Below, piece after piece: positions 41,046-55,191 of a DNA stretch of 64,000 bases. The notes beneath the pieces are model-generated. The model had not been told where the DNA came from. It saw only the letters and a program-made list of their open reading frames with translations, and did not search any database. How positions within the stretch are numbered: the stretch's first letter is position 1; each line of letters opens with the position of its first letter. The stretch is from Pipra filicauda. Lineage: Eukaryota > Chordata > Aves > Passeriformes > Pipridae. A program made the translations under genes and the position numbers. The stretch covers positions 3,429,493-3,493,492 of the forward strand of contig NW_024103452.1 in assembly GCF_003945595.2 (NCBI RefSeq), read 5' to 3'.

Positions 41046-42918
41046 CTCTTTTACACTTCCCTTTTAAACTAAGGATTTTATCAGTATCTTTATCACATAA
41101 AGATAGAGATTCCTGTCTTGATTCTGATATTACTCCATAAATGTATGTAAAAAGGACAATGCATTCTTAAAATGCTGAAACCATCTCTTGAATGAAACAC
41201 CAATTTGTGATATATAACTTTAAACATAAGAATGAGCATATATTACATCCTTCTTAAAAGTTTCATTCACTTTATAAGCTTATTCTCTTGAGTTCATTTA
41301 TTAAAGTTCTGTTTACTTACTCTTGAGGTGCTCCGAGCTCATAGAATATATAATAGAAATCTCAAAATTGCTCTTGGTGTCTTCATATCAAAATGGATGG
41401 TTGCCAGTACAGTAACAGAGCTTAGCACTTCTCTTCACAAATATGCTGCCATTGAAACTAATGAAAATGTTGATACTAAGTAACCTAATATTTAAAAATA
41501 TTTTAGGTAAGACACGCTTTCATAAATAACTTAAGGAAGAAAAAGTGCAGTATGAGTAAACTCATACTGACTCCTAAAATCAAGCTGATTAAAACACTAA
41601 CCAGAAGTGGTGAAAAAAAAATGTTTGAGGTCCATGGAGGAATCTTAAATCTTTGGCTCTTCTCTGTCATATGTGTCTTGATGTTTGATAATGAGAACTG
41701 AACTGATTAAATTATAGGGAAAAATAGTTAATAAATAAAATGAAGTAATGCATTAACCTACAAAGAGACAGTTGACCTTGATGCAGTCTCTAAAGTTTCC
41801 ATTGGGGCATCTTGTAAGTAAAACTTGCCTGGCACTGGTTCTGCCATCACTGCAAATATGAACATATATGTGTGTTAATGTGTATATTTCTAATACTTTG
41901 TATGTGCGTCAATATATCTTCCTACATCTGTTTTGCCTACCTAGATTACATACTTTCTTCATCTTGAAAACAGAACAAAGGCAACATCACTTAGAATGAG
42001 TTTTTTTACTCAGTAAGAAATGACATTTTGCATACAGAACATTTGATGGACTAATTGTATCATTAAAGGAAGCCAATATTTTGGTACCATTACTTCCTCT
42101 ACCCGATGCTGTTAGCTATTTTAGTAAAATAGTTTCCTATTCTTATTCTATTACATCTAATTACTATTGTATTTAAGCCTAATACCATTTATTATAGTGT
42201 ATAAATAACAAGGTCTGAGGAAAGAAACTACCAGATATGTCAGCCTAGGTGATAGTCAGAAGGAAGCTGTCTTGTCCTCTTGATAGAGACAAGGAAACTC
42301 AAATTTGCTAAAGAGACAGATAAAGCACAGCTGAAAAATCATATGTAATCATGTACGTGATGCTAGAGGAGTGTACAACAGTACAAAAATAGAATATAGA
42401 CAGGAAGCAATGAGATAAATACAAACAAACTATGATATGTCACACATACTTTCCACCCATGGGGTTGCTCACAGAAAGATCCCTTCATGCTGCTGGTTAC
42501 TATGGGGACAAGGACAGCCCAGGAGCCTCCTTAGGACAGACATCTAGCCCATGACTCAAGGCAGTGGGATATTACCAAACATTAATCCACAAAAACTGTG
42601 AGCTTAGAGGTATCAAAAAACATTTTTTTTTTTTTAATAAAGGAGGTAGGACAGGATGGATATGTTTCAGATAATAATGAGCAGCCTAATCTATACATTT
42701 TAATTTTGGCTTTTGATATTTCCAAATTCTTTTACAAATATCATCACTATGGAAAAATTCATCACTTTGGAGAAGGTTTACCATGGGCCAATAAAATAAA
42801 GCAATGTTTTACAATTTATAATATCATTTAGTATTATGAAAATGTGAAAAGTATTTAGTATTTTAGTATATGAAACTTGAATTAATTTCCAGAACATTTC
42901 TCTGTGTCAACAAAGTGC

Positions 42919-42934
42919 AAAAAAAAAAAAAAAA
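42919..42934. repeat. Poly-A tract
   Basis: Sixteen consecutive A bases about 70 bp before the SINE, but not at its 3' end. Confidence 0.9.
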
Positions 42935-43007
42935 GAGTTTACAAAAAGAGAAACATAGACAACATTGCATAAAGACCTACTCTAAAAATCTAACACAAAG
43001 GGCTGAC

Positions 43008-43138
43008 CCTGAAATTAGCTCAGTTGGTTAGAGCATGGTGTTAACAACACCAGGGTTGTGGGTTCAATCCCCACACTGGCCATTCGCATAAGAGTTGGAC
43101 TCAATGATCCTCGTGGGTACTTCCAACTCAGAATATGC
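43008..43138 (+). mobile_element. tRNA-headed SINE with CR1-like tail (TguSINE1 type)
   Basis: The head (about 43011-43082) is tRNA-like. It has an A box TAGCTCAGTTGG at 43016-43027 and an anticodon arm TGGTG-TTAACAA-CACCA at 43036-43052. A B box GGTTCAATCC lies at 43061-43070, followed by the TGGCCA acceptor end. It is closest to tRNA-Ile as I remember it, although the apparent anticodon is AAC, one change from AAT. The tail from about 43090 (AGAGTTGGACTCAATGATCC, then a CTTCCAACTCAGAATAT end) copies a CR1 3' end. That is how such SINEs use CR1 reverse transcriptase. The structure matches TguSINE1 of songbirds. It is antisense to CACNA2D1. The decayed 5' acceptor arm means it is not a functional tRNA gene. 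Confidence 0.9.
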
Positions 43139-44778
43139 ACTGTATCAAAGTTCAAGCAACAAATGGAAGAAATTGGGAAGCAGCTGCACAAAACAACACA
43201 CATATAAACTAAGGAGTATCAGAATGATCTACACTTGTCTGTGTGTGTAGAACTTAAGAACTGGGGAATTACCCAGAAATTTATGAAGTCATATTCTGAC
43301 AGGACTGGACTGCTAAAAAAGACTTAAATAACTAGCTGTGGAATAAGCAGGATGTGTAAGGATCTGAGTTTTATACAAAATTTAAATTTATGTTTAGGTG
43401 GAATATCTACAAGCAACATATTCATCCGCAAAACAGGGAAAACAAGCTTCTCCCATTTTATAGAGGTTCTCTAAGGAAGAATACATAGAGATTCTGAGGC
43501 TCCTGTGTTGTGTTGTTGAACTGGAGTACACAGGTTAGCTAGACATAAGAATATATTTTTCAATCTATGAGATAATCTTACACTTGAAAATTAATTTCCT
43601 AGAGATTGGTACAGAGATGCATTTAAGAAACACTTCTTTTTCAACACTTGAAAAACATCACATAGCAAGCAGTGACAAATGCTGACCCCAAATACAGCAC
43701 TAAGAGATCTGAAAAGCATTGAAACAGAACACTTGGAAAACAAAAGAAATATGAAAATAGCATTTTCAATATTATTTTTTCTGCAACAAAATCTCACTGT
43801 ATTTATTTCATGATCATCCAGCATGACAAAACAAACAGGATTCAAGTGCTATGAAATATTGTTCATGTAAAATAGCCTGAGGCAGTCTCTCTGCCTGTGC
43901 TAGCAGTTGTGCTAATGATACAGTAACAGCTTTAGAATAATCCCCTTCACCTTCAGAAACACAAACAATCTTGTATAAACAGAAGAGAAAGGATCTCAAA
44001 ATTCTTCCCTAGGCAGTTGTAGGCACGAGTCAAGATGGTGCACACAATTGTCTTGCATATAGTGGACTGTCATTGATAACAGCATCACTTAACAAGAACA
44101 GCAGCAGCAGAGGCCTTGCCATAAAACATACATAGGCTAAGTCTTTCCATTAGTTATCACACAACCAAAATCAAATTAGGGCTACTGATGATTGAAATTA
44201 AGTAAAATATGTATCTATTTAAATTAATTCATGTGATCCAGTGATGAGATTCTTTGACAGGTGGAACAGATGTTGGTTGAAGTAATTAAGTTGCATTCAT
44301 TGACCTTAGCTCTACCACCAAAGATGAACATGTCAGAGATCACGGATTTTGAGGGACATAAACATAGCACGGTGCATTCGTATTTTCATTACATATGATT
44401 ATATGCCTAGTCCCCGGGTCCCTATTTTCAAAACTAGAAAGGTGCAAAAATCTCACTGGCAAATATTCAACTGATTATTTACACAACATATGGAAACAAT
44501 ACAAAAATAAAATTTGACTCTTCAGTGTTTCAAAGGACATAATCTTCTCTTCCTCTTACTGAAAAAGAATATAGTTACATATTTCACTCCCAGTTTCTTC
44601 CCCCCCACGCTAGCTTTATGCCAGATTAATTTCAAAGTCCTTAAGTTAATTCTGATATACAGAAATTGCATCTATGTAAGAAAGCAATTCTTAGTTATGT
44701 TTTACTGTTTGTAAATAATTTAGAATATTTTTAGGACAATATATGGCATAGGACAGTTGTTAAGGTGACTTCAGTTAC

Positions 44779-44910
44779 CTGGGTAATACCTTGCGAGGCC
44801 AGTTGCACTGCCAAAAACCTGCCATAATAAAGTGGGGTCTTCTTCTCTGTTCCTCTTGAACACATCATCCAATGCTGCCGTCCAGTTGAGTTCATTTAAC
44901 ACTATGGTTG
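44779..44910 (-). CDS. CACNA2D1: CACNA2D1 exon: end of VWA_N segment and start of ligand pocket
   Basis: This 132-nt exon reads CA + 43 codons + G. It encodes [17 protein letters not shown], then a charged stretch ending [22 protein letters not shown], equal to human residues about 177-219. The acceptor on the minus strand is a pyrimidine-rich run ending CGGCAG. The donor is CCAG|GTAACT. The leading CA needs one base from the preceding exon, and T would give Ser as in human. The NWT sequon (human N184) is kept. W205, V207, A215 and Y217, reported to line the gabapentin site, are all present. Differences from human as remembered are conservative (S187A, E191D, K195R, S202T). The next exon upstream in the transcript is not in 44911-64000 as far as I can see. 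Confidence 0.95.
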
Positions 44911-47900
44911 CTGCCGAAGACAAAACATATTTGTTATTAGAAAGTCACTTCCTAACACAAGAAGCAATGACTCCAAAAAGAAAATTGCAAAAAGCAATTA
45001 CATTTAACTAACCCAGAAAATAAATTTAAAGAAACACACTTCCTTTCCTTGGGAATTTTCTTTAAATTCCTCATGCTGCTTTCTTCCCATTGCATTATTT
45101 GTATGCAATGACTCTTGAATTATTTGCACAGTCAATATCTTCTACAAATACTTTGTTCCTAAGATGTCACTCTAGTTGCACTTCCCAATCATAGAAAAGA
45201 TCATTTATAGAAATATGCAAGCGTATAAAGTTGATTCTTACTAATTACAACACACTGCAATAAGAACAACTAGAATGACGTTAACGAAAGTAGGTATATA
45301 CCTCTCATAAGGGTAACAAAGATGTCCCTTTCCAAATGGATGCTGTAAAGGATTACATGGGAAAAAGACATTGATGAGTTATTTGGATTGTAATACTAAG
45401 GTGAGGCTGCATACACAGTAGTGCTCATTATCACATGTTAAGCAGATCTTAATTCATAGGTGTGGGCCCTTACAGTAAGATAACCTTTATGAGTTGGGTC
45501 AGTTCCATAATGAACTTGAAGTGCAAGGAAATTCACGTTTCAGCTAAACACTGTGTGGCCAGTTACACAGAAACTTACATTCATAGAGTTGTCCTGTTCC
45601 AATGCTTGTTATAATCCAACAAATAGTTTATATAATCTACCAAATATATACTATATTAATATGTTCTATGACTTTTTAAGAAAGAGATGCATTGGGAAAC
45701 TTTAAAATTGATGAACACTGCTACAGTAATTGTCCATGGGCTATAGTCAGAAATTTTATTGTGATACAAAACATCTTACGATATGATAAATCATGTTTTT
45801 CAACTCATTTAATCAGTTGTAAACATTTAATTTCCTTCCCAAAAAATCATAATAATTTTAGGCAATAGCAAATATACAGTATGAAAAGCAAAGGCTTTTT
45901 GTTGGTTTAGTCACTAACATTTTCTTTTGCATTGCCTTAAGTAACATTTCTTAAATTGAAACACATAGACCAGCAAGCCAAGAGTGGAAAGGGACCTAGA
46001 GGGGAGAAAAAAAAAAACCACTTTTGGAAATAGTTAAAGATGTAGATATAAATCCCATGACAGTTAACACTCATACAGATCCTCCTCACACTATGGTATT
46101 GCACACAGGAAATATCTGTGTATTTCCTTCTCTTGCAAATGGGCAAGTCAAGCTGAAATAAAAGCAGTTGGGGCCTGAGTGGCATCCCTGTGCAAAATTT
46201 GATATGTAGGTCTACTTTCTATCCCCCTGCTACCAGGGAAAAAAAGAAACAATAAAAATAAGGATGGATTGAAAGTTAAGAGTTGACAGCCCACTTACAA
46301 AGTGAGGCTGTTAACAGGTACTAAAGAAATGAGATCACAGCATTAAATTTTATAGGCTTGTTTTTAAAGGTTAAGGAGAAAATTGCTACACCATGTGTTT
46401 TGCAGAAGGGTTTGGGTTTTTTTTAAAGTAGTTTTAAGGTATTACTCTCTCAAGAGATAGCTTTTTATAGCAATATCAAATTAAATTTCCAACTCTTGAG
46501 ATTTCCTGTAAGCAATAAGCTTGTACTATATACCTGTCTCTTTGTCAATTAGATAATTATAAATAAATATACGTTTACTTAAGAAAGAAAAACAATTCCC
46601 TGAGGCACCATGAGATGTTTATTATAATTTTAAGATGGTTCTTATCTTTTTTAGATCCTGTTTGACCTGCTGTGTAATTAAGCATTATGTACAGACTTTC
46701 TAAACTTGACTTTGTGTCAGATCTTATTTCCAGAAGTGGCTCCATGAAGTCATTAGAAGCTCTGTCATTTACTTAGATATGAAATTTTCAGCTTTTGTTT
46801 CTTTTCATGTTACTGTTTCCCTATCCAGTGGACAGAGTACTTGGCCCACTGGAAGCCTATGAGCACTGGAGCTCAGGACACTTAGTTAAGGCACATGGGA
46901 GACATTAATTGTTACCTCTTTGCTCATTGAAAAGCATTTATGTTTCAGGGTTCACTATGAATTCCCAAGCCCCATAACAGCATAAATCAGTGCATTTCTT
47001 TGGTCTTGTGACATGAGTTCAAATTGCTGCAGATTCTGTCCCCAAATCTATCATTGACTTTATGACTCTGGTCAGGACACTGGTACCCTTGAAAAATTTA
47101 ATTTTTTTTTTTTTAATTTAAAGTTAATCATGCCAATAAATGCTTTTCTAAATTGGTGACTGTGCATTCCATGGAAAAAAAAATCTTCTCATACAAAATG
47201 TGATTCAATATTTCTAAAAAGAGGATTTCCCTCAAACTGTAAGCTTATTAATGAATAAACTATGTCCACTGAAGATATATTAAACATCTTACTATACATT
47301 TAAGAATACTGTTGCAGAGTGTCTGTGCAATATCACCCAAAAATGTGTTGCAAAAATATATATGTATATATATATGAACCTATGTTACAGACACCTCTGT
47401 ACATACAGAGTCATACATACAGAAGTATATACCTAAAATACACACATATAAAAAAAAGAGACATTAAGGAGACAATCTACAAATAGTAAAATAAATAAAT
47501 ACTGAATGTCTTAATGTATATATTGGAATTGAAAATTTCAGCAATTAATTAGACTTGTTGAGATTAGCTATAAAGTAAGAGATAAAGATTACTAGACCTT
47601 GTTTACAATATTTGTGGGCAAGTGACGTTTTATAGATAAGAGTCAAGAGTTTTATAATATTATTTATGTCCCACTTTCCCTGTTCTCCTCCTCTATAACT
47701 TTCTCCCAGAGACAATTGCAACAGACTCAAAAAATCCAAGAGTTTGCAGCAAGGGAAAAAAACCCCACAAACAATCCAACACATGATGCTGGAATTAAAA
47801 AAAAAATAAATTATTTGGAATACAAGAAAAGCAAAAGAACAGAACATCTTAACAGAAGTAAGATGAAATAAATCTGAGAAAAGGCTGCTAACAGTATGTA

Positions 47901-49852
47901 ATATATCTGTTCTCAGACACTGCAGAAACAGGTCTTCCTGAACTCCAGAAATTTGCAGTAAGTGCCTGAGTCTCATTTCACTAACAAACTATATATAACA
48001 GCACACATGTAAGGTTCAACATATATCACCTTCCTCTTAATTCACTTTCTCATTAAAAATTTGTGCTTGGAACAAAGACAGAGTTTATTTGGTGGGACTG
48101 ATACGCAAATAGCTGATTGCATGATCATTAAAACAATCATTCCTGCAGCAATTTGCTATTTGTAATTCAAAGTAGCTCCCTTCATTCAGGTTTTTTTTTG
48201 TTGTCGTTTTGGGATTTTTTATTCATTCTTTCTTAAAGTATACTTGATAACGAATGTATCCACATTTGTGTTAACTAATCCATTAATCAGTAAATGAGGA
48301 AAAGGGTGCTGGGAATTTCAGTTTTAATAATTCATTTTTCTAAGTGTTTCCCCACAACTTCTATTAATGTTTTCCTTCTGCTAAAACATACACCCTGCAC
48401 TTCAAAAAACCAGCTATAAATTAAATCCTCTTTTTTTTTTTCTTTTTAATTTGAATGCAATACGTCTGGTAATTGGCAATTTCAGCCAATACCTCTGAGT
48501 GCTGGTTTAAAGCCTACAGGAATGGATTTGAAACTTTCAAAGAAAATAAAGCAAAACCAGTCATAATCAGCACAAAAATATTCTTCAAATGGTTCCTTAT
48601 AAAATATCCTGATTCTTAATTTGCACATAAAAATCAATGCAGTGTTACTTTCACTAGCTCATAGGAGAGACCATAGCACCTGTTAGAATATCCTAATTTG
48701 AAAGATAATTTATATTGACTTCATGAATATAATGAGAATTTATTTTCTGTTATTAAAAAAATGCATTTTACTAAAATAAAATGTTTAAAGGTGCTATAGC
48801 ACACATACTGAGATACTGTACATACACTTACCTTTCTATTGAGTTAACTTTTATACAGGAAAGAGCCTTTGACTGATAATTGGCAGAAAATCTAGTTGGA
48901 GATAACTCTCCAATAAACTTATTTTCAATTCTGCTAAAAGAAGTCTTTGAAGATTATTACTTCAAAGTACTTCAGCTGCTACCTATCACTTGATACAGGC
49001 AAGATGAAAAAATAAAATTTATCATCACACAATAGGAAACATCATTCTTTCTGGCTAATTCCACTGAACTTCATCCATCTTTTCCTTTTCTTTCTTCTTT
49101 ATGATATGAGGTTTAGGGGCCTTGACAAGAAATGGATTCAATTTTCCCCTGCAAAATGCAATCAATAAAAAATAGAGAGCACTACTGTGCTCTCTTTAAA
49201 AGAACTGGAATACACTTCTGATGATTTATTCAATGTATAGGCCCTGGCCTGCATACAAGACAGAGTACAACTTTATTTGAAAAGCCTGAGAGCTATCTCC
49301 TATATCTGAAAATATGAGAGCTGCTGTTCCCTGTTGCAGGAGCTACACATACACTGGGGAGAACAGAAGGGAGCTCCTCAGCAGTTCATTAATCTTCTTT
49401 TAATGTGTGGAATGTATTACCGTCTATATTCTGCTTAATGAAGTTGACTCATTGATTTCTTGAAAGATAACACTGAGTAGTTATTGTTATGAATTAAATA
49501 TACATTCACCATCAAATATTATGGTATTTAAAAGTGAGCACAGAGGGATAATACTTTTGCAAGTGCATATTTTTGCGTATGTGTGTGCAGACACAGACGT
49601 TTCCACCTGTAGCCATGCTTATTAGACAACAGAGAAAATCTACTGAAGGTATAAAGTAGTCTTCTTTACGACTCGTGTGTTTCAGTAATTTTTTTAAAGA
49701 TTACATTCCTTCCAGTTCATGTTAAATTACACAGTTTTTTACTCACTTTCAGCTGTCACTGGAATGTTGTATCCCCATCTTCTCTTCCATCAGACTAAGA
49801 AAGGATGCACTTTTTATTTTAAGGTACTTTTAATTAGATTTTTACACTGGCT

Positions 49853-49917
49853 TATATATATGTATGTGTATATGCATATATATATATACATGTGTATATA
49901 CACACATACACATGCAT
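49853..49917. repeat. 65-bp alternating pyrimidine-purine tract
   Basis: Every odd position is a pyrimidine and every even position a purine for 65 bases, mixing TA, TG and CA steps. TG-rich parts on the left and CA-rich parts on the right make it partly self-complementary. Confidence 0.97.
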
Positions 49918-51509
49918 TTCCTACATAATTCTCAAATATAGTAATTTGAAGAATTATTCCAGTACTAACTTGAACTTCGACCCTTCAAATTTTGTTGCAT
50001 GTTTTAAGCCAACCACTTCTTTCATGAAAAGCTAAAATGCCTGAGCAAAGGAAAGAGTATAGTGGTTCCAAAGTGAACATTGTCTCAAAGGTCACTGCTC
50101 CTTGATGTGGCCGCAGAAACTCAAATTTAGATATTTAGGTTTTCCAGAGAAAACCATAGGAAAGAGTCCAACTCAAAACAGTCATTCAAAAAAAATTCAC
50201 AGATGATTAGAAACCAGTTAAAGAGAGTAATAGGAAAATTTTGAAAGCTAAGGGAACTGGAAAATGTTTTACCCAACCTCTCATTTAGATTCTGTTAATT
50301 TTTATCACAACAAGATTATATAAATGTAAAGGAAAAGTACTGTTTTTCATTCAGAGCAAGGGAGGAAAAGCAAAAATAAGCCTTAAAATTTAACAATAGC
50401 TATTACATAATGGCGTTTCCAAATGGATAGGGTGTTACTTTGCGAGATGCTCTGCTGGATCTTGTACATATTGCATATCTTCAAGTTAGTTACAAAATCT
50501 TGCTTTGAAAGCAGCATTTCTATTTCTTAGTATAACATAATTTAAACTTACTAGATAATCAGAACTGTTCAGGTAACACGCATTTAATGGTGCATAAAAC
50601 CAAAGAATTAAAATGCAATTTTTAGCATATGAAGCAATAATTAAGTGAAATTATTTCAAGTTCTATAAATATTTTACACTTGCAATTAAAACCACAAATG
50701 ATAAAATGTCATGTACTTTTTTTTCTTGAAATGAACAATTTCTCCACTCCCCATTAGTTATTTGACATTATGTCCCAGACACTTCTATAAATAATTCTCT
50801 GAAGAAGTCACTGAAGTCTTGAATACTGTTGTGTCTGTGTCAAATCAAGTAAATTAATTGGCAATGCCATACGTTGTCTGCTGCCTGGCTTAGCTGCCAC
50901 ATGCTGATAGCTAGAGAAGCACAGTAAAATCTCATTAAAATAAGTAACGCCCAGGAGAAGGAAATGAGAATAAAAATGTCAAGAACAGAAGATGGAATTA
51001 AGCGTCTATTATAGCTCAACAAAAGAAGAGTCAGTACAATGCAGAGTAACAGACTCTTCACTACACACCCGTAATCTTTCAACAAGTTGTTTATCTCTAC
51101 AAAAAACGACGCTCATTGTATGTACTGCAACCCATTGCTGATAACAGCATTTGTGTACGTCTTACACGATGTTGCCTTGCTTCCTCTTATATCAAAATAT
51201 ACCAGGATATATTCCAGAATGAACTAATACCTGATGTAAACAACCATACAGTACTGTAGGGCTATTTTCTGGGAAGATGGCAAGAAAAAAACCATGAAAG
51301 ATACTGTTGATTAGAGTGGTTCTAGAGGACTTTTCAGATTTTGTAAGGCTACACACAGTGTAAGAATCTAGGTAAAATGAAAAACAGAATAAATTTTTTA
51401 AAGTAATTACAGCACATGCTGAATCTGTATTATTATTTTATTGTTAGACTATTTATTACTGGTTTTACAGATTAGTTCAAAGCCAGGACTGTATTTGGAA
51501 ATAATTCCT

Positions 51510-51575
51510 TCTTTAAAAAAAAAAAAACAAAACCAAAAAACCAAAAACAAAGCCACAACAAAAACCCCAAAGAGA
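51510..51575. repeat. A/C-rich low-complexity run
   Basis: A poly-A stretch grades into AAAACCAAAAAACC-type sequence. Similar smaller runs occur near 17555-17600 and 40300-40335. Confidence 0.8.
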
Positions 51576-54500
51576 TGAGTATGTTTAATTTTTATGGAAG
51601 TATCTGGGATTAAAACCAAAAAACACCCACTTAAAAAGTATGGCTGTATTTCACATATTAACTCGTCTTCCTTCACTTTGCTCTAATTTTTGTTAGCATT
51701 TCAAAGGATATCATAGTGACACTCAAATTAAACTTACTATAGAGATATGCTTGATCTTTAATGAAGACTTCTCTCTATAAAAAAATTAATTAGGTGTTAA
51801 CGAAACCAAACAAAACCAATCAAAAGACTTTCAGAAAATGCTGTTGTGGTATAATTTATTAAACTCTGTCTTCAGTCTGCCAGAGTACCACCATTTCAAT
51901 CATTTTCTAATCACTAGAGAACCTTACAAGATCAGTAAATCCCAAGAAATAGATGTGTTAAGTGAGAAGAAAAAGGACTAGGAACACACCAACTCACACA
52001 AAAATATTCTCTTTTACCTCACGCTTTCTGGTTTTTTTTTAACTATTTTGCTCTTTTCCATTGTATTTCATATTTATTGTAGTCTGAAAACAGTTATTGC
52101 AGAAATGGATGCTGTCCCATGTTGGTTTTATGTAGATTGTCTAATAAAATTTCTCAAAATTTTTCTTACAAAGTGCATAATGTCCATCAACAACATTCCC
52201 TCCTATCCTCTCCACAGCCATGGCAAACTGGAAAGCACACACACCTCCAGGAAAAATAGAAATATGTTAGTAAAATAAAACAAAGATCACTTGACACATT
52301 CTCTAAGTTCTTTTTTCCATTATGCCAAGGAGATGAACAGCAGGTGGACAAAGAGCTGAAAATGTACAGAAAGAGAGCTCTGAAGAACAGAAAATCTGTC
52401 TTCTGAAAGCAGAGAGAGGTTCAGTAACACAACCTAAAAGAATGAGTCAGTCAGAAAGCAATCCCACCCCTGAAAAAGTATGTAAGAGTAAGGATGGCAC
52501 TAGCCCAATAACAAATAGGTATAAACTATTTAAGAATAAATAAGAGCAGGCAATTAGAAGATCTCTTCTAGAGCAGAAGGTCCTAGAATGGTCTTCTACT
52601 AGGAGACACCAGCAAGGAGCCCAGAGCTTTTAGGATGGAGCTTGACTGGTTTAAGAACAGAATGACATGGCCTAGCTAGATTAAGAACTGGATTTGGAGC
52701 TGCTCTGTTCTGATAGATCACCCATTGTTACAAATAAAGAAAAGGTCTGTTTAGAAGCTTAAATTTAGCAAACACAAACTTTTATACAGAGTTAATGGTA
52801 GCACAAGAATTGGGAGTAAACCCAATGTTCCTATTAATCTTTAATTAATGAGAATTAAATGTTTTCAAATAAACTATGAATATTTATATTACCTGTAGAT
52901 ATATTTATAAATGAACACATACATCTGCATGCTGCATACATAAAATATTTTATTAATTATTAATAATTTCGTATTATAAAAATACTTTATGTAGATTATA
53001 TAGATAATACATGGAGAACACACATATTTTAAGAAATACTGAAGTAATATAGTGGATTTGATTAATGGATTTTAATCTAATCCCCCTATAAATTAAATAT
53101 TAAGGAATAGAAGACTGGTTAAATCTATCTAAATATATTTCTGGCAATAGAAATCCAAGACACACCAAGTGTGTGTGAGGGGAAATACAATACACAAGCA
53201 GGAAATGTGAGAAAAATGATGATGAGACAGCTGTTTTATCACCTGAGCTGATGACAGCTCCTGCTCCTTGTCAATATTCCAACCATCTCATGGATGAGTC
53301 TTTTGAATTACAAATAATGAAATTTGCACAAAAATTCCTTTTATTGTTTTTTTGGTCATTGTTTTTGGCCAAAGATTGGCCCAAAGAGGAAGTGGATTGA
53401 TATTTTCTGAAATCCAACTACCCAAGGAAAAAGTCTCCTCTCTCCTACAGATGAAACATCTGTACCATGTGCAACTGTGTTATGCCGTCTTATAAGCAGA
53501 ACATAAAATCAGAATAGAAATTGTTTTTCTTTGGCCTAGCAACATCATAGGTATCATATATCAATTGTTAGTTAACTGCAATTTGGTGTTGTTTTCCAGA
53601 TTATATAGAAGGAACATAAATAAAACTCCTCTCTCTTAAAGATCATAGGGTTATAGGGGAGTAGAAATGTGAAAGTTGAAAGCTTGCCGCCTGTATAAAC
53701 AGAGGTTCTTTTCTCTCTGAAGACATTGCTATTTCTTTCTTTAAAGACTTTCCCTGTATCTTTACAAGAGGAAAAATATATTATTTTTATTTCATCTATA
53801 GCATTTAATCTATGAGGAAGGACATACAGACACACAGATTGTTCCCAGAACAGTCCTGTTCTGAGATGCCAAGCAAAGTTTCATTCTTGGTGTGAATCCT
53901 GGCCTCCCTGACGTTAATGACAAAAATTTTACTGCCCAGGGAACTGATTTCATCCTTCATTTTCAGAACACTATAACCCTGCAGTGTTCAGCCACTCTCT
54001 CTTGACATAGTATTTTGGCAGTCTAATGCAATAAGCAGATCATAATATTAGGAGTTGAGACTTATTGCTTTAGATTTTTTAAGCAAAAGGAAAAAAAAAT
54101 CCTTATAAATCACTTCATAAGACTCAAAATGCCTTTGAAATAATATAAAACTCAAAAGGATCTTTGAGAACGCAGTAAAATTAAGCTTCTTTGTAGCTGT
54201 TTTTGTCTGCTTCCATGTCATGAGTAGTCTCTTAGGATTCATCTGAATTTTCTCTATTCATTGCTTTAATCACTCAGTATAGCAGCTCTTTGTTCTACAG
54301 TGTCCAGACAGGAATAGTTTTTTATAATCATTTGCTTGCTGAAGGTCTCCTTGTTTTTAATTTACTTTGTGATTATAAAACAACAGAAAAAGGCAGTAAA
54401 CTTGCAGAAAACTGAAATGGGATGAAGAAAGACATCTTATCTTACATCTACCTTACTGTTTAAAAAGAAATTTTATCTTCTTATAAATATTTACCCTAAT

Positions 54501-55174
54501 GGCTTAAAGTGTACTAAATTTTAGTTACTTTAACCTCACATATTTAACTAAGGTCCATTATCCTTCCTGAATGAGTAAATACGCATAAACAGAGCTTTTA
54601 AAATGAGAGAAGCTGCTGACTTCGAGTTTCTAAGAGCTTCTATATAGATGATTCTCAATAATAGGAAGAGATCAACATATTAAGAAAATACAGACACAGC
54701 TGGAGCAATTTCTGTAGAGTGAAAAAATGCCACTGGAATCAAATTAGTAAAAAATTCCTAAGTCATATGGTATAAGGAATTTAAACAGCTACTTTCAACC
54801 AAAGTCAGGGAATAAGGATACAGAGTACCATATTTCCTAGGATAAGGAGGAAGATATAAGAATATAAATCTGGATTTAAAATAAGGCAGGGGAGTCACAT
54901 CACATAGTGAAATACAATAGACTTCAGCCCCATTCTTATAGGCATTTCCATACATATTTAACTTTTATATTTGATAAATGAAGGAAGCAAAACTGAATGC
55001 CAGCAGCTTAGCACCAGCTAAATCCCACTGTGCTCTGATGATCTGCATTAGCCCAGGATGTACTCCAGGGAAATAATGCTCCAATCTGCAACAAGTGTTT
55101 CAAAAAATTAGAAGGAAAGACCTAGTGTTGTTTTTTTTTCATGTAACTTTCAGGGAAAAAAAACACAAACCAAA

Positions 55175-55191
55175 CCCCCCCCCCCCCCCCC
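55175..55191. repeat. Poly-C run of 17
   Basis: Seventeen consecutive C bases, preceded by an A-rich stretch. On the sense (minus) strand this is a G17 tract that could fold into a quadruplex. Its length is likely to vary between individuals and is prone to sequencing error. Confidence 0.85.

Noticed and set aside
41322..41347. Good minus-strand donor (GTAAGT) next to a possible acceptor, suggesting a tiny exon.
   Set aside because: The implied exon would be about 17 nt, would break the reading frame, and corresponds to nothing in the protein, so it is probably a chance splice-like site.
43011..43082. Possible functional tRNA gene.
   Set aside because: The acceptor arm is decayed at the 5' end, the B box has a substitution, and a CR1-like tail follows, so it is the head of a SINE.
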